Shown: in pieces, positions 1 to 5,681 of the stretch
How positions within the stretch are numbered: the stretch's first letter is position 1
Layout of the letters: every line of letters begins with the position of its first letter
Assembly: GCA_038117225.1 (NCBI GenBank)
Contig: JAYOFM010000160.1
Location: 1 to 5,681, forward strand
Origin: JAYOFM01 sp038117225
GTDB taxonomy: Bacteria > Pseudomonadota > Alphaproteobacteria > Rhodospirillales > Casp-alpha2
Length of the DNA stretch: 5,681 nucleotides
Reading direction: 5' to 3'
The notes under the pieces: model-generated
Databases searched by the model: none
What the model was told of the DNA's origin: nothing
Seen by the model: the letters and a program-made list of their open reading frames with translations, nothing else
Program-made: the position numbers and the translations under genes

Positions 1-505
1 CCGTATGATCGATCATGTCCTCGATCGTCTGCGGCCTGTTATAGAATCCGAGAACTGGCGGCGCGATGATGGCGCCGGCGTCCGCTAGTCGCGCCATGTT
101 GTGCAGATGCAGCGCGTGCAGCGGGGTCTCGCGGACCACCAGGGCGAGCTTGCGCCGCTCTTTCAAGATCACGTCGGCGGCGCGCGTCAACAGGGTGGAG
201 GTGACGCCGGCGGCAAGCTCCGACATGGTTCGAATGGAACAAGGGATGATGATCATGCCCCGGGTTCGGAACGATCCGCTGGCGAGCGCCGCGCCGATAT
301 CGTTAATCGGATGGACAACGTCCGCTAGTTTGCGCACCTGATCGCGGGAATAGTCCGTTTCATAAGTAAGCGTCAATTCGGCCGCCTTGCTCATGACGAG
401 GTGAACCTCGACATCAAGCGGTTTCAGGACTTGCAGCATGCGCACGCCCAGAACCGCGCCGGAGGCGCCGCTAAATCCGACAAAGAGCCGATTTGATGTT
501 TTCAT
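1..505 (-). CDS. ubiX: UbiX-family flavin prenyltransferase, C-terminus cut by window edge
   Basis: UbiX joins a dimethylallyl group to reduced FMN, making the prenylated-FMN cofactor used by UbiD-family (de)carboxylases. The frame starts at ATG 505 and stays open to base 1, giving 168 residues of a protein usually near 190-210. Visible motifs are the N-terminal flavin-binding SGASGA (residues 12-17), YETD with Glu49, IIIPCS (85-90), TRAADVILKERR (107-118), RETP (125-128) and GFYNRP (153-158). Aligned from memory with Pseudomonas UbiX, Ser15, Glu49, Arg108, Lys115, Glu126 and Tyr155 match its Ser15, Glu49, Arg122, Lys129, Glu140 and Tyr169, so the enzyme looks active. The gene lies 53 bp after livF on the same strand with no terminator seen, so co-transcription is likely. 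Its ribosome site is weak; an in-frame TTG at 517 is an alternative start. Whether it serves ubiquinone synthesis or a catabolic UbiD partner cannot be read here, but the transporter context favours catabolism. Confidence 0.93.
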   Translation of the reverse strand, partial: MKTSNRLFVGFSGASGAVLGVRMLQVLKPLDVEVHLVMSKAAELTLTYETDYSRDQVRKLADVVHPINDIGAALASGSFRTRGMIIIPCSIRTMSELAAGVTSTLLTRAADVILKERRKLALVVRETPLHALHLHNMARLADAGAIIAPPVLGFYNRPQTIEDMIDHT

Positions 506-558
506 CCCGCGCCACAAGATCCAAGCAGGGCATTTCGAAAAGGACTTCCGGTGATGGC

Positions 559-1263
559 CTAACCGCCGAGGTAAGCCTCTCTGACGTGGGGAATGTCCTT
601 CAATTGGGCGCCGGTTCCCTCTAGGGCGACCTCACCGGATTCCAGGAGGTAGGCGCGATCACAAATGTCGAGGGCCGCGTAGGCATTCTGTTCGACCATC
701 AGCACGGTAACGCCCTCGGAGCGGATTTCGGTGATGATTTCGAAGGTGGTTTGTACAAGGTTGGGCGCCAAGCCGAGCGATGGTTCGTCGAACAGCACCA
801 GTTTGGGCCGCGACATCAGCGCACGACCAATGGCCAACATTTGCTGTTCACCCCCCGATAGGGTTCCCGCGGTCTGACGGCGACGTTTATTGAGGATCGG
901 AAAACGTTCTAATATCCGCTGCAAATCGGCTTCGATACCATCCGCGTCGCGGCGCAGGTAACAACCCATATCGAGGTTTTCCTGGACCGTCATGAACGGA
1001 AATACACGCCGTCCTTCAGGGCAATGGGCAACACCGAGCGAGAGTATTTTCTGTGCCGAAGCACCAGTGATATCCTCGCCATCGAAGACAATACGCCCGG
1101 CCGCCGGCGGCAACAGACCCGATATGGCCTTCAGGGTCGTCGATTTTCCGGCTCCATTGGCGCCAATCAACGTAACCAGTTCACCCTGCCCGACAACCAT
1201 CGATAGATCGCGGACAGCGTTCACTTTGCCGTAACGGCATTGGAGGCCCGCAATCTCAAGCAT
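559..1263 (-). CDS. livF: HAAT-family ABC importer ATPase LivF
   Basis: This is the second ATPase of the importer, a cytoplasmic subunit that dimerises with LivG to power uptake. It has 234 residues, the usual LivF size. Motifs in order: Walker A GANGAGKST (34-42), the LivF-type CPEGRRVFPFMTVQENL stretch (81-97) where the Q-loop would be, signature LSGGEQQ (135-141), Walker B LVLFDEP (155-161) and the VEQN switch, in which Gln stands where most ABC ATPases have His. That replacement is common in LivF and not a sign of decay. It ends in the family-typical REAYLGG. ATG 1263 is chosen because homologues begin with MLEI-like residues and GAGGG lies 8 nt upstream. The frame continues open to 1434, but that part overlaps livG and encodes nothing LivF-like. 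Its start overlaps the livG end by 8 bp, pointing to translational coupling. Confidence 0.96.
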   Translation of the reverse strand: MLEIAGLQCRYGKVNAVRDLSMVVGQGELVTLIGANGAGKSTTLKAISGLLPPAAGRIVFDGEDITGASAQKILSLGVAHCPEGRRVFPFMTVQENLDMGCYLRRDADGIEADLQRILERFPILNKRRRQTAGTLSGGEQQMLAIGRALMSRPKLVLFDEPSLGLAPNLVQTTFEIITEIRSEGVTVLMVEQNAYAALDICDRAYLLESGEVALEGTGAQLKDIPHVREAYLGG

Positions 1264-2041
1264 GAGCGGCGCCCTCGCCGAGATAGGCCCGTATGACTTC
1301 CGGGTGACGGCGGATTTCATCCGGCGGTCCTTCCGCCAGAATAACGCCTTGGTTGAGGACGATAACCCGGTCCGAGATATCCATGACCATGCGCATGTCG
1401 TGTTCAACCAGGAAAATCGTTGTTCCTTGGTCACGAATGGCCGAGACCATTTTCATGAATTCCTGGGTTTCGGACGGGTTCATGCCGGATGCCGGTTCGT
1501 CAAGCAGCAACATCGTGGGCCGCGCCGCCAGGGCAATGGCCACTTCCAACAACCGCTGTTCGCCATAGGGCAGATCGGATGCCAGCTCTTGGCCCCGGTG
1601 GGACAGGCCGAGTTGTTCCAGAATCTCCGCGGCTTGCGTCCGCAGGGCGCGTTCCTCGGCCCGTATTCGTGGCAACGCCAGCAGAATTTCCCAAACGCGG
1701 CCGCGACCGCGATGATGCAAACCGATCAACATATTGTCGATGACGCTCAACCCGTTGAACAGGCTTGTTTTCTGGAAGGTTCGCACGACGCCGAGGTCAG
1801 CAATCTCGTTGGGCCGCAATCCGATCAGGGATGAACCACGGTAACGGATGCTGCCGGCTGTTGCCTTCAGAAACCCCGTGATCACGTTGAAGGCTGTCGT
1901 CTTGCCGGCGCCGTTGGGGCCGATAAGGCTGGCAATCTCACCCTCGCGGACGACGAAATTGACGTTGGATATGGCGACCAGCCCACCGAAATGGACGGCT
2001 AGGTCCTCAACGCTTAGCGCCGTATCCGCGACGCCGCTCAC
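1256..2041 (-). CDS. livG: HAAT-family ABC importer ATPase LivG
   Basis: This is the first ATPase of the importer, 261 residues, partner of LivF at the inner face of the membrane. Motifs: Walker A GPNGAGKTT (41-49), Q-loop VVRTFQ with Gln90, signature LPYGEQR (157-163), Walker B MLLLDEP (177-183), D-loop SGMNP, and switch VEHD with His214. The C-terminal stretch IRRHPEVIRAYLGEG is the short tail typical of branched-chain amino-acid transporter ATPases. The start is GTG 2041, which overlaps the livM stop as GTGA (4 bp) and has GGAG 8 nt upstream (2053-2050). The same frame is open up to 2176, but those 45 extra residues lie inside livM and are unlike any ABC protein, so they are left out. LivG keeps the canonical Q-loop and switch residues, whereas LivF has family-type substitutions. 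Confidence 0.96.
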   Translation of the reverse strand: MSGVADTALSVEDLAVHFGGLVAISNVNFVVREGEIASLIGPNGAGKTTAFNVITGFLKATAGSIRYRGSSLIGLRPNEIADLGVVRTFQKTSLFNGLSVIDNMLIGLHHRGRGRVWEILLALPRIRAEERALRTQAAEILEQLGLSHRGQELASDLPYGEQRLLEVAIALAARPTMLLLDEPASGMNPSETQEFMKMVSAIRDQGTTIFLVEHDMRMVMDISDRVIVLNQGVILAEGPPDEIRRHPEVIRAYLGEGAAHA

Positions 2042-3066
2042 CGACTTTGCTCCGCGGTCCCGAGGGAATTCGTTGGCGCGGCGGCGCGCGCCTTCCACCA
2101 GGAGGTCACCGCCGGCACGATGCCTTGCGGCAGGAAGAACACAACGACGATCATGAACACGCCGTAGATCATCCACTGCGCTTCGGGGCTGGCGAATTCG
2201 CGCAGAATTTCCGGAAGCATGCCGAAAATCAGGCCTCCGACGATGGGGCCCGCCGTCGTCCCCTTGCCGCCGGTAACAACCATGATCACCATGGTCACGG
2301 TATAGATGAACAGAAAAATATCCGGATCGACGATACGGATGTAATGGGTATAAAGGCCACCGGCCGCCCCCGCCATCGCCGCCGAAATTATCGTTGCCAG
2401 GATCAGATAATGCGTCACGTCGACGCCGACCGAGGATGCCAACGCTTCATTTTCGCGTAGTCCAATCATGGCCCGGCCGGCTCGTGAGTGGACCAGGCGC
2501 CGGACGATGATGTAGCAAACGATGGCGGTGATCAGGACCAGATAGTAGTTGGGCATTTTCTGGTAAAAGGTCAGATCCCAGACGCCGGGAATGTCGATGC
2601 TGAAAGGCCGAATGTTGTTCAGCGCCATGGGACCTTCGGTAAGGTCGATCCAATTGAGCGACACCAAGCGCACCACTTCGGCGAAACTGATGGTGACGAT
2701 GACGAAATAGGCGCCGCGCACCTTGAACGCGATCTTACCGATCAGCCATCCGAACAGCCCGGCGACAACGATACCGGCGACAAAGGCTATCCAAACGGGC
2801 TGTGGTGCAAAAACGAAGGTGTAGCTGTCGCTGATCTCGAGATCAAAACCGAGGGAGATCAACGCGCTGGTATAGGCGCCAATACCGAAGAACGCCACGT
2901 GGCCAAGGCTCAGCTGCCCGGTATAACCGAGCAACAGGTTGAGGCTGATGGCGGCGATGGTAAAGATGCCGGTGCTGATCAAGATATGCAGGACATAAAG
3001 ATCGTCCATCCACAACGGGATGGAGAACATAAATATCACCCAGGCGGCTGTCACGGCGCGCCTCAC
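2038..3066 (-). CDS. livM: HAAT-family ABC importer permease LivM
   Basis: This is the second transmembrane subunit of the importer (BPD_transp_2 fold), 342 residues, within the LivM range. The sequence is mostly hydrophobic helices broken by short loops. The family block NLLLGYTGQLSLGHVAFFGIGAY lies near residues 43-65, and the cytoplasmic loop that contacts the ATPases is RAGRAMIGLRENEALASSVGV (about 195-215). A late GGKGTTAGPIVGG segment precedes the final helices, and a GIVPA-type end leads into a polar C-terminal tail of about 20 residues. The start is GTG 3066, sharing GTGA with the livH stop; AAGGA sits 9 nt upstream (3080-3076). It pairs with LivH to form the membrane channel, and its own stop overlaps the livG start by 4 bp. 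Confidence 0.95.
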   Translation of the reverse strand: MRRAVTAAWVIFMFSIPLWMDDLYVLHILISTGIFTIAAISLNLLLGYTGQLSLGHVAFFGIGAYTSALISLGFDLEISDSYTFVFAPQPVWIAFVAGIVVAGLFGWLIGKIAFKVRGAYFVIVTISFAEVVRLVSLNWIDLTEGPMALNNIRPFSIDIPGVWDLTFYQKMPNYYLVLITAIVCYIIVRRLVHSRAGRAMIGLRENEALASSVGVDVTHYLILATIISAAMAGAAGGLYTHYIRIVDPDIFLFIYTVTMVIMVVTGGKGTTAGPIVGGLIFGMLPEILREFASPEAQWMIYGVFMIVVVFFLPQGIVPAVTSWWKARAAAPTNSLGTAEQSR

Positions 3067-3935
3067 CCGATGCGTTCCTTTGCGGCGAACAGCCCGGTCG
3101 GCTTAAACACCAGCACCAGGATGATCAGCAGAAAACCCATGGCATCGCGGTAGCCCGATGAGATATAGCCGGCGCCTAGTTCCTCGACCAGCGCCAGGAT
3201 GAAGCCGCCGATGGTGGCGCCAACAATGTTGCCGAGCCCGCCGAGAATGACGATGGCGAAGGCCTTCAGCGCCGCCAGATCCCCCATGCCCGGCGAAACC
3301 ACGAATACCGGGCCAAGCAGAGCCCCCGCCGCCGCTGCCAGACAGGAGCCGACGGCAAAAGTCAGTGTGTGAACGCCATTGATATTGACACCCATGAGCG
3401 CCGCCGTCTCACGATCCTGAAACGTCGCGCGCATGGCCTTGCCGAGACGTGTTCGATGGATCAGCAGATAGGTCACGACGATCAGCATCGCCGCGAAGGC
3501 AAAGACGAAAACCCTGATCCAGGATACCGAGACATCGCCGATGACCAGCGGCTCGACGGGAAACGGGTGGTCAATGGATTTGGCAACGCCGCTCCAGGTG
3601 AGCTGCTCGAGATTCTGCATGGTGATCCAGGCACCGATCATGACCAGCATGGTGGTGTCGATGTCGGCACCTCTGAGCGGTCGCAGCAACACGAACTCGA
3701 TCAGCGCGCCGAGGACGACGCCGAGCACCATGGCCAACAGGATGGCGAGGAAGAAATTCACACCCAGCGCCATGACCAGGAAGTACACCATATAGGCGCC
3801 GAACGTATAAAGTTCGCCGTGCGTGAAGTTGACGACCCGCATGATACCGAAGATCAAGGTTAGGCCGATGCCGAGAAGGGCATAGGTACCACCGAGAATC
3901 AGGGCGTTGAGAAGATGTTGGAGAAGCTCGGCCAA
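3063..3935 (-). CDS. livH: HAAT-family ABC importer permease LivH
   Basis: This is the first transmembrane subunit of the importer, 290 residues, a normal LivH length. It opens with a hydrophobic helix (ALILGGTYALLGIGLTLIFGI) followed by the hallmark MRVVNFTHGELYTFGAY (31/32-48). The ATPase-contacting loop TRLGKAMRATFQDRETAALMG lies near 162-182. Then come a GLGNIVGATIGG segment (233-244) and the characteristic FKPTGLFA end (277-284). The start is TTG 3935. There is no ATG or GTG in frame between it and the in-frame TGA about 60 bp upstream, and AGGCGAG lies 8 nt before it (3950-3944). The TTG codon may lower translation relative to the binding protein gene. It follows that gene after a 154-bp gap containing hairpins, and overlaps livM by 4 bp. 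Confidence 0.95.
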   Translation of the reverse strand: MAELLQHLLNALILGGTYALLGIGLTLIFGIMRVVNFTHGELYTFGAYMVYFLVMALGVNFFLAILLAMVLGVVLGALIEFVLLRPLRGADIDTTMLVMIGAWITMQNLEQLTWSGVAKSIDHPFPVEPLVIGDVSVSWIRVFVFAFAAMLIVVTYLLIHRTRLGKAMRATFQDRETAALMGVNINGVHTLTFAVGSCLAAAAGALLGPVFVVSPGMGDLAALKAFAIVILGGLGNIVGATIGGFILALVEELGAGYISSGYRDAMGFLLIILVLVFKPTGLFAAKERIG

Positions 3936-3972
3936 GGTGCTTGCTCGCCTAAAATGTGTTTCGGAGTGAATG

Positions 3973-3988
3973 TTCGTCGGCGGACGAA
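3973..3988 (-). other. Small hairpin upstream of livH
   Basis: A perfect 6-bp inverted repeat, TTCGTC and GACGAA, encloses a 4-nt loop. It lies 37 bp before the livH TTG start, in the untranslated gap after the larger stem-loop. It could form a small RNA hairpin near the livH leader, but it is short enough to arise by chance, and no T-tract follows it. Confidence 0.35.
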
Positions 3989-4015
3989 AGGGTAGTCGTC
4001 AGACCCAGGCCCCGA

Positions 4016-4052
4016 CGGCACTCTTTTCGGGATAGGTCCGGAAAGAGTGCCG
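4016..4052 (-). promoter_or_regulatory. Strong intergenic stem-loop between binding-protein gene and livH, no T-tract
   Basis: An 11-bp perfect inverted repeat is visible: CGGCACTCTTT (4016-4026) against AAAGAGTGCCG (4042-4052). In the minus-strand transcript it continues through one C-A mismatch into three more G-C pairs, closing on a 7-nt loop. It starts about 38 nt after the stop codon of the binding-protein gene. The bases that follow in the transcript are G/C-rich without a run of U, so it is not a classic intrinsic terminator. Such hairpins between a binding-protein gene and its permease genes commonly protect the upstream mRNA from 3' decay or cause partial termination, so that the soluble protein is in excess. 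That role here is inference; the structure itself is plain. Confidence 0.75.
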
Positions 4053-4089
4053 CCAATTCAGGGCCGCATGGTCTCGGTCAGCCGCCGTA

Positions 4090-5244
4090 TCAGGGCAGCG
4101 CGACCTTACCGTCCTTGATGGTCACAACGTAGACATTCGGAACATTCTGGGCGCTTTCCTTACCGGCGGGACCTTGTTTGATGAACGCGATGTTACCGTT
4201 GACGCCCTTCACCTTGACGCCCCAGAGCGCTCTCTGAATGGCCTTCGAGTCCGCCTTGCCAGCGGCCTTGATGCCGGCCGCGATGGTCATGATGCCGTCA
4301 TGACCGCGGAAACCCTCGGTCAGGCCGGCGAAATTATGGCCGCGCTTTTTCCATTCGTTGACGAACGCGGTGGCGACATCCGGATTGGGGGCGGAGCCCG
4401 GGAACCACGGAGCGAAGAACAGCAGATGATAGCTGCCTTCCGCCGCCTCGCCGGCCTGCGCGATCAACTGATCCGGAGATGAGGAACCGCCCGTGGTGAT
4501 CACCCGTTGATCGACGCGCTGCTCCTTCATCTGCTTCAACACCAACGTGATCTGCTCGACGCCGCTGGTGACGAACACCGTATCGCCACCCGAAGACTTG
4601 ATCTTGGCCAGTTGGGCGCTCAGATCAGTCGCCTTGGCGTCCATGGTTTCGACGACGCCGATCTTGATGCCCTTGCCCTTGAGCATGGTCTGGAATTCCT
4701 TCGACGCACCACGGCCCCAGTCATTGTTGACGACCAGGAAATTGGCCTTCTTGATCTTGAACTGGTCAACCTTGGTACCGAAATTCTTGGCTTCCATGGC
4801 CGATGTCGGGCTGATCCGGAAAATCCAGGGATTGCCTGAGGTGGTGATCTTGCCGGAAGACGACGTTTCGACGACCATGGGCACGCCATATTCCATCAGC
4901 TTCGGCATTACCGCGAGGGTATAAGTCGAGCTCCAGGCACCCATCAGCACGGGAACCTTGTCACGAACGATCAGCTTTTCCGCGGTCGCCACGGCTTCCT
5001 TCGGATTGCTCTTGTTGTCCTCAATGATCAGTTCGACCTGCTTTCCCAACAGCCCGCCGGAGGCGTTGATAAACGATTCGGCAATCTTGGCGCCCTGCAC
5101 GACATAATTACCCGACGCCGCCACGGCACCGGTCAACGGCTGGGTAACGCCGATTTTCAGGGTTTCGGCCGCACCCGCAATCTGCGGAGCCATAAGGAAC
5201 GCGGTCCCGGCCAGGACCAGAGCGGCTTGTTTGATCTTAAACAT
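4090..5244 (-). CDS. HAAT-family ABC importer periplasmic substrate-binding protein (LivJ/LivK-like)
   Basis: This is the soluble periplasmic receptor that captures the substrate and delivers it to LivHM. It has 384 residues, close to the family norm. The N-terminus is a Sec signal peptide: Lys3/Lys5, a hydrophobic core (7-19), and an AGA cleavage site giving a mature protein from about Ala26. The mature part begins ETLKIGVTQPLTGAVAASG, standard for type I periplasmic binding proteins. Family blocks include GGLLGKQVELIIEDNKSNP (63-81), GAWSS (102-106) and ETSSS (126-130), the Ser-rich stretches that line the ligand site in this fold, then FRISPT (142-147) and a GHDG segment near the C-terminal end. 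ATG 5244 is chosen because it gives the signal peptide and has a strong GGGAGGA 5 nt away; an open extension to 5340 covers promoter DNA. The ligand cannot be read from the sequence: branched amino acids, amides and aromatic acids are all known for this family, and the neighbours favour an organic acid. Confidence 0.95.
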   Translation of the reverse strand: MFKIKQAALVLAGTAFLMAPQIAGAAETLKIGVTQPLTGAVAASGNYVVQGAKIAESFINASGGLLGKQVELIIEDNKSNPKEAVATAEKLIVRDKVPVLMGAWSSTYTLAVMPKLMEYGVPMVVETSSSGKITTSGNPWIFRISPTSAMEAKNFGTKVDQFKIKKANFLVVNNDWGRGASKEFQTMLKGKGIKIGVVETMDAKATDLSAQLAKIKSSGGDTVFVTSGVEQITLVLKQMKEQRVDQRVITTGGSSSPDQLIAQAGEAAEGSYHLLFFAPWFPGSAPNPDVATAFVNEWKKRGHNFAGLTEGFRGHDGIMTIAAGIKAAGKADSKAIQRALWGVKVKGVNGNIAFIKQGPAGKESAQNVPNVYVVTIKDGKVALP

Positions 5245-5248
5245 GACT

Positions 5249-5255
5249 TCCTCCC
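5249..5255 (-). promoter_or_regulatory. Strong ribosome binding site that fixes the binding-protein start
   Basis: GGGAGGA lies with its GGAGG core 5 nt before ATG 5244. It is the best Shine-Dalgarno match in the window and decides for this ATG over upstream in-frame codons. Together with the ATG start it suggests stronger translation than for livH, which has a TTG start and a poorer site. Confidence 0.85.
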
Positions 5256-5260
5256 GTTGT

Positions 5261-5286
5261 TTTGTTGAGTGGCAAAATGCAACAAA
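5261..5286 (-). promoter_or_regulatory. Inverted repeat in the leader of the binding-protein gene
   Basis: TTTGTTG (5261-5267) and CAACAAA (5280-5286) form a perfect 7-bp inverted repeat around 12 nt. It sits just upstream of the ribosome binding site. It could be a second protein-binding site or a weak, A/U-rich RNA hairpin in the leader. It is short and low in complexity, so chance is a real alternative. Confidence 0.35.
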
Positions 5287-5302
5287 TTCATACGAGGCTA
5301 CA

Positions 5303-5340
5303 ATCATACTAACATACGTATGACCATATGTATGTTGCAA
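5303..5340 (-). promoter_or_regulatory. Probable promoter region of the importer operon
   Basis: The gap before the binding-protein gene is far more A/T-rich than the coding DNA around it, as expected for a promoter. On the minus strand a TATGAT (5308-5303) matches five of six bases of a -10 box, but its spaced -35 position is poor. An alternative pair is TTGCAA (5340-5335) and TATGTT, 18 bp apart, each four of six. Either would overlap the palindrome at 5311-5336, which would fit control by a DNA-binding protein. The exact start of transcription cannot be fixed by eye. Confidence 0.4.
5311..5336. promoter_or_regulatory. 26-bp operator-like palindrome upstream of the importer operon
   Basis: Two 12-bp arms, AACATACGTATG (5311-5322) and CATATGTATGTT (5325-5336), are inverted copies with one mismatch and a 2-bp centre. 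The left arm also contains the perfect 10-bp palindrome CATACGTATG. The site is 67-92 bp before the start codon and overlaps the best promoter candidates. Length, symmetry and CATAC/GTATG half-sites resemble operators of TetR-family repressors such as AcrR. No regulator gene is in the window, so the protein that binds is unknown; identifying the family from the site alone is inference. Confidence 0.6.
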
Positions 5341-5405
5341 ATCATCGAGTCATTCGCTTGTTTGAACATCCATCAATACGCGAACAATAAGGCGTGCCGC
5401 CGAAG

Positions 5406-5681
5406 TCATTTGCGCAACCGCGGAATGATCTCCTTGGCAATGATCTCCACCTGCTCCTGTTCGTACTTGTAGGGAACGAAGATAATCTTCTGCACGCCGA
5501 CATCTAGGTGCGCCTGCAACTGCGCGACACATTCATCGACGGTTCCCATAATGGCGCTGTCGATGGTGGAATCACTCCACGATGCGAAGTCCCACTCGGA
5601 ATTAAGCCATTCGTTCATCGGCTCTTCAATGGCTTCGCGGGACTTGCCGACCATGATCGGCAGCTGATTGCAGTTCAACAA
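5406..5681 (-). CDS. Luciferase-like (LLM) flavin-dependent oxidoreductase, C-terminal fragment
   Basis: The frame is open at the window edge and ends with TGA at 5408-5406, so only the last 91 residues are seen. They contain the typical C-terminal pattern of luciferase-like monooxygenases: a helix, then IMGTVDECVAQLQAHLDVGVQKIIF, in which a cofactor-site Gly-Thr/Ser is followed by a helix and the last beta strand (KIIFVPYKY), and a final helix QVEIIAKEIIPRLRK. Full members are about 300-380 residues and use reduced FMN or F420 to oxidise varied organic substrates in the cytoplasm. The catalytic and cofactor-defining N-terminal part is outside the window, so FMN versus F420 use and the substrate are unknown. 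The stop lies 161 bp before the binding-protein start on the same strand, so it may belong to the same catabolic locus, though probably with a separate promoter between. Confidence 0.82.
   Translation of the reverse strand: MLNCNQLPIMVGKSREAIEEPMNEWLNSEWDFASWSDSTIDSAIMGTVDECVAQLQAHLDVGVQKIIFVPYKYEQEQVEIIAKEIIPRLRK

Noticed and set aside
39..341. Short open frames on both strands at the low-coordinate end
   Set aside because: The region is fully occupied by UbiX, whose motifs run in order through the other minus-strand frame.
1264..1434. N-terminal extension of LivF upstream of ATG 1263
   Set aside because: It overlaps livG coding sequence and has no LivF similarity, whereas the ATG has a ribosome site and gives the normal length.
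1262..1834. A 190-codon plus-strand open frame opposite livG
   Set aside because: It is antisense to the conserved LivG ATPase, with no family resemblance; a by-product of GC-rich codon use.
2042..2176. N-terminal extension of LivG upstream of GTG 2041
   Set aside because: The 45 residues are an out-of-frame reading of the livM end and are Arg-rich; homologues begin near the GTG.
2488..3153. A 221-codon plus-strand open frame opposite livM/livH
   Set aside because: It lies antisense to clear permease genes, is rich in Asp/Gly/Gln as expected of the reverse strand of GC-rich membrane-protein DNA, and shows no recognisable domain.
3369..3863. A 164-codon plus-strand open frame opposite livH
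   Set aside because: It is His/Asp/Glu-rich antisense translation of a membrane protein gene, without domain or ribosome site support.
4016..4052. Rho-independent terminator ending the SBP transcript
   Set aside because: No run of T follows the stem on either strand, and the importer genes continue on the same strand; kept only as a stabilising or attenuating hairpin.
5340..5405. Terminator after the LLM oxidoreductase gene
   Set aside because: Only a 5-bp TTCGC/GCGAA pair with a long loop is seen and no T-tract, too weak to call.

Overview
The window carries one tightly packed, single-strand gene cluster. Every gene reads on the minus strand, so transcription runs from high to low coordinates. 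In transcription order it holds: the C-terminal end of a luciferase-like (LLM) flavin-dependent oxidoreductase (5681 to 5406, cut by the window edge); a 161-bp AT-rich gap with operator-like palindromes and a probable promoter; a secreted type I periplasmic substrate-binding protein of the LivJ/LivK family; a 154-bp gap with a strong stem-loop; the permeases LivH and LivM; the ATPases LivG and LivF; and, 53 bp later, most of a UbiX-type flavin prenyltransferase that runs off the low-coordinate edge.

The coding DNA is GC-rich with G/C-rich third positions. The genes use GTG and TTG starts with GTGA overlaps, and there is a Gram-negative style periplasmic binding protein. Together these fit a proteobacterium, most likely an alphaproteobacterium of the Rhodospirillales/Rhizobiales kind. 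That placement rests on general appearance and not on a marker gene. No transposase, integrase, tRNA, rRNA or CRISPR array is visible, and no reading frame is broken.

The five transporter genes form a complete branched-chain-amino-acid-type (HAAT) ABC importer: SBP, LivH-LivM membrane pair, LivG-LivF ATPase pair. The permease and ATPase genes overlap by 4, 4 and 8 bp, so they are probably translationally coupled. The substrate-binding gene is separated from them by a hairpin without a T-tract, an arrangement that often lets the binding protein be made in excess over the membrane parts.

The most informative context is what flanks the importer. An LLM flavin oxidoreductase lies upstream and UbiX, which makes the prenylated FMN cofactor of UbiD-family decarboxylases, lies downstream. 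HAAT importers are known to take up aromatic acids and other non-amino-acid substrates. A reasonable inference is a catabolic cluster that imports an aromatic or other unsaturated carboxylate and then oxidises or decarboxylates it. No UbiD gene is in the window, so this remains a hypothesis. Nothing here is clearly a new system; the best leads are the palindromic operator candidate before the binding-protein gene and the transporter-UbiX-LLM association.
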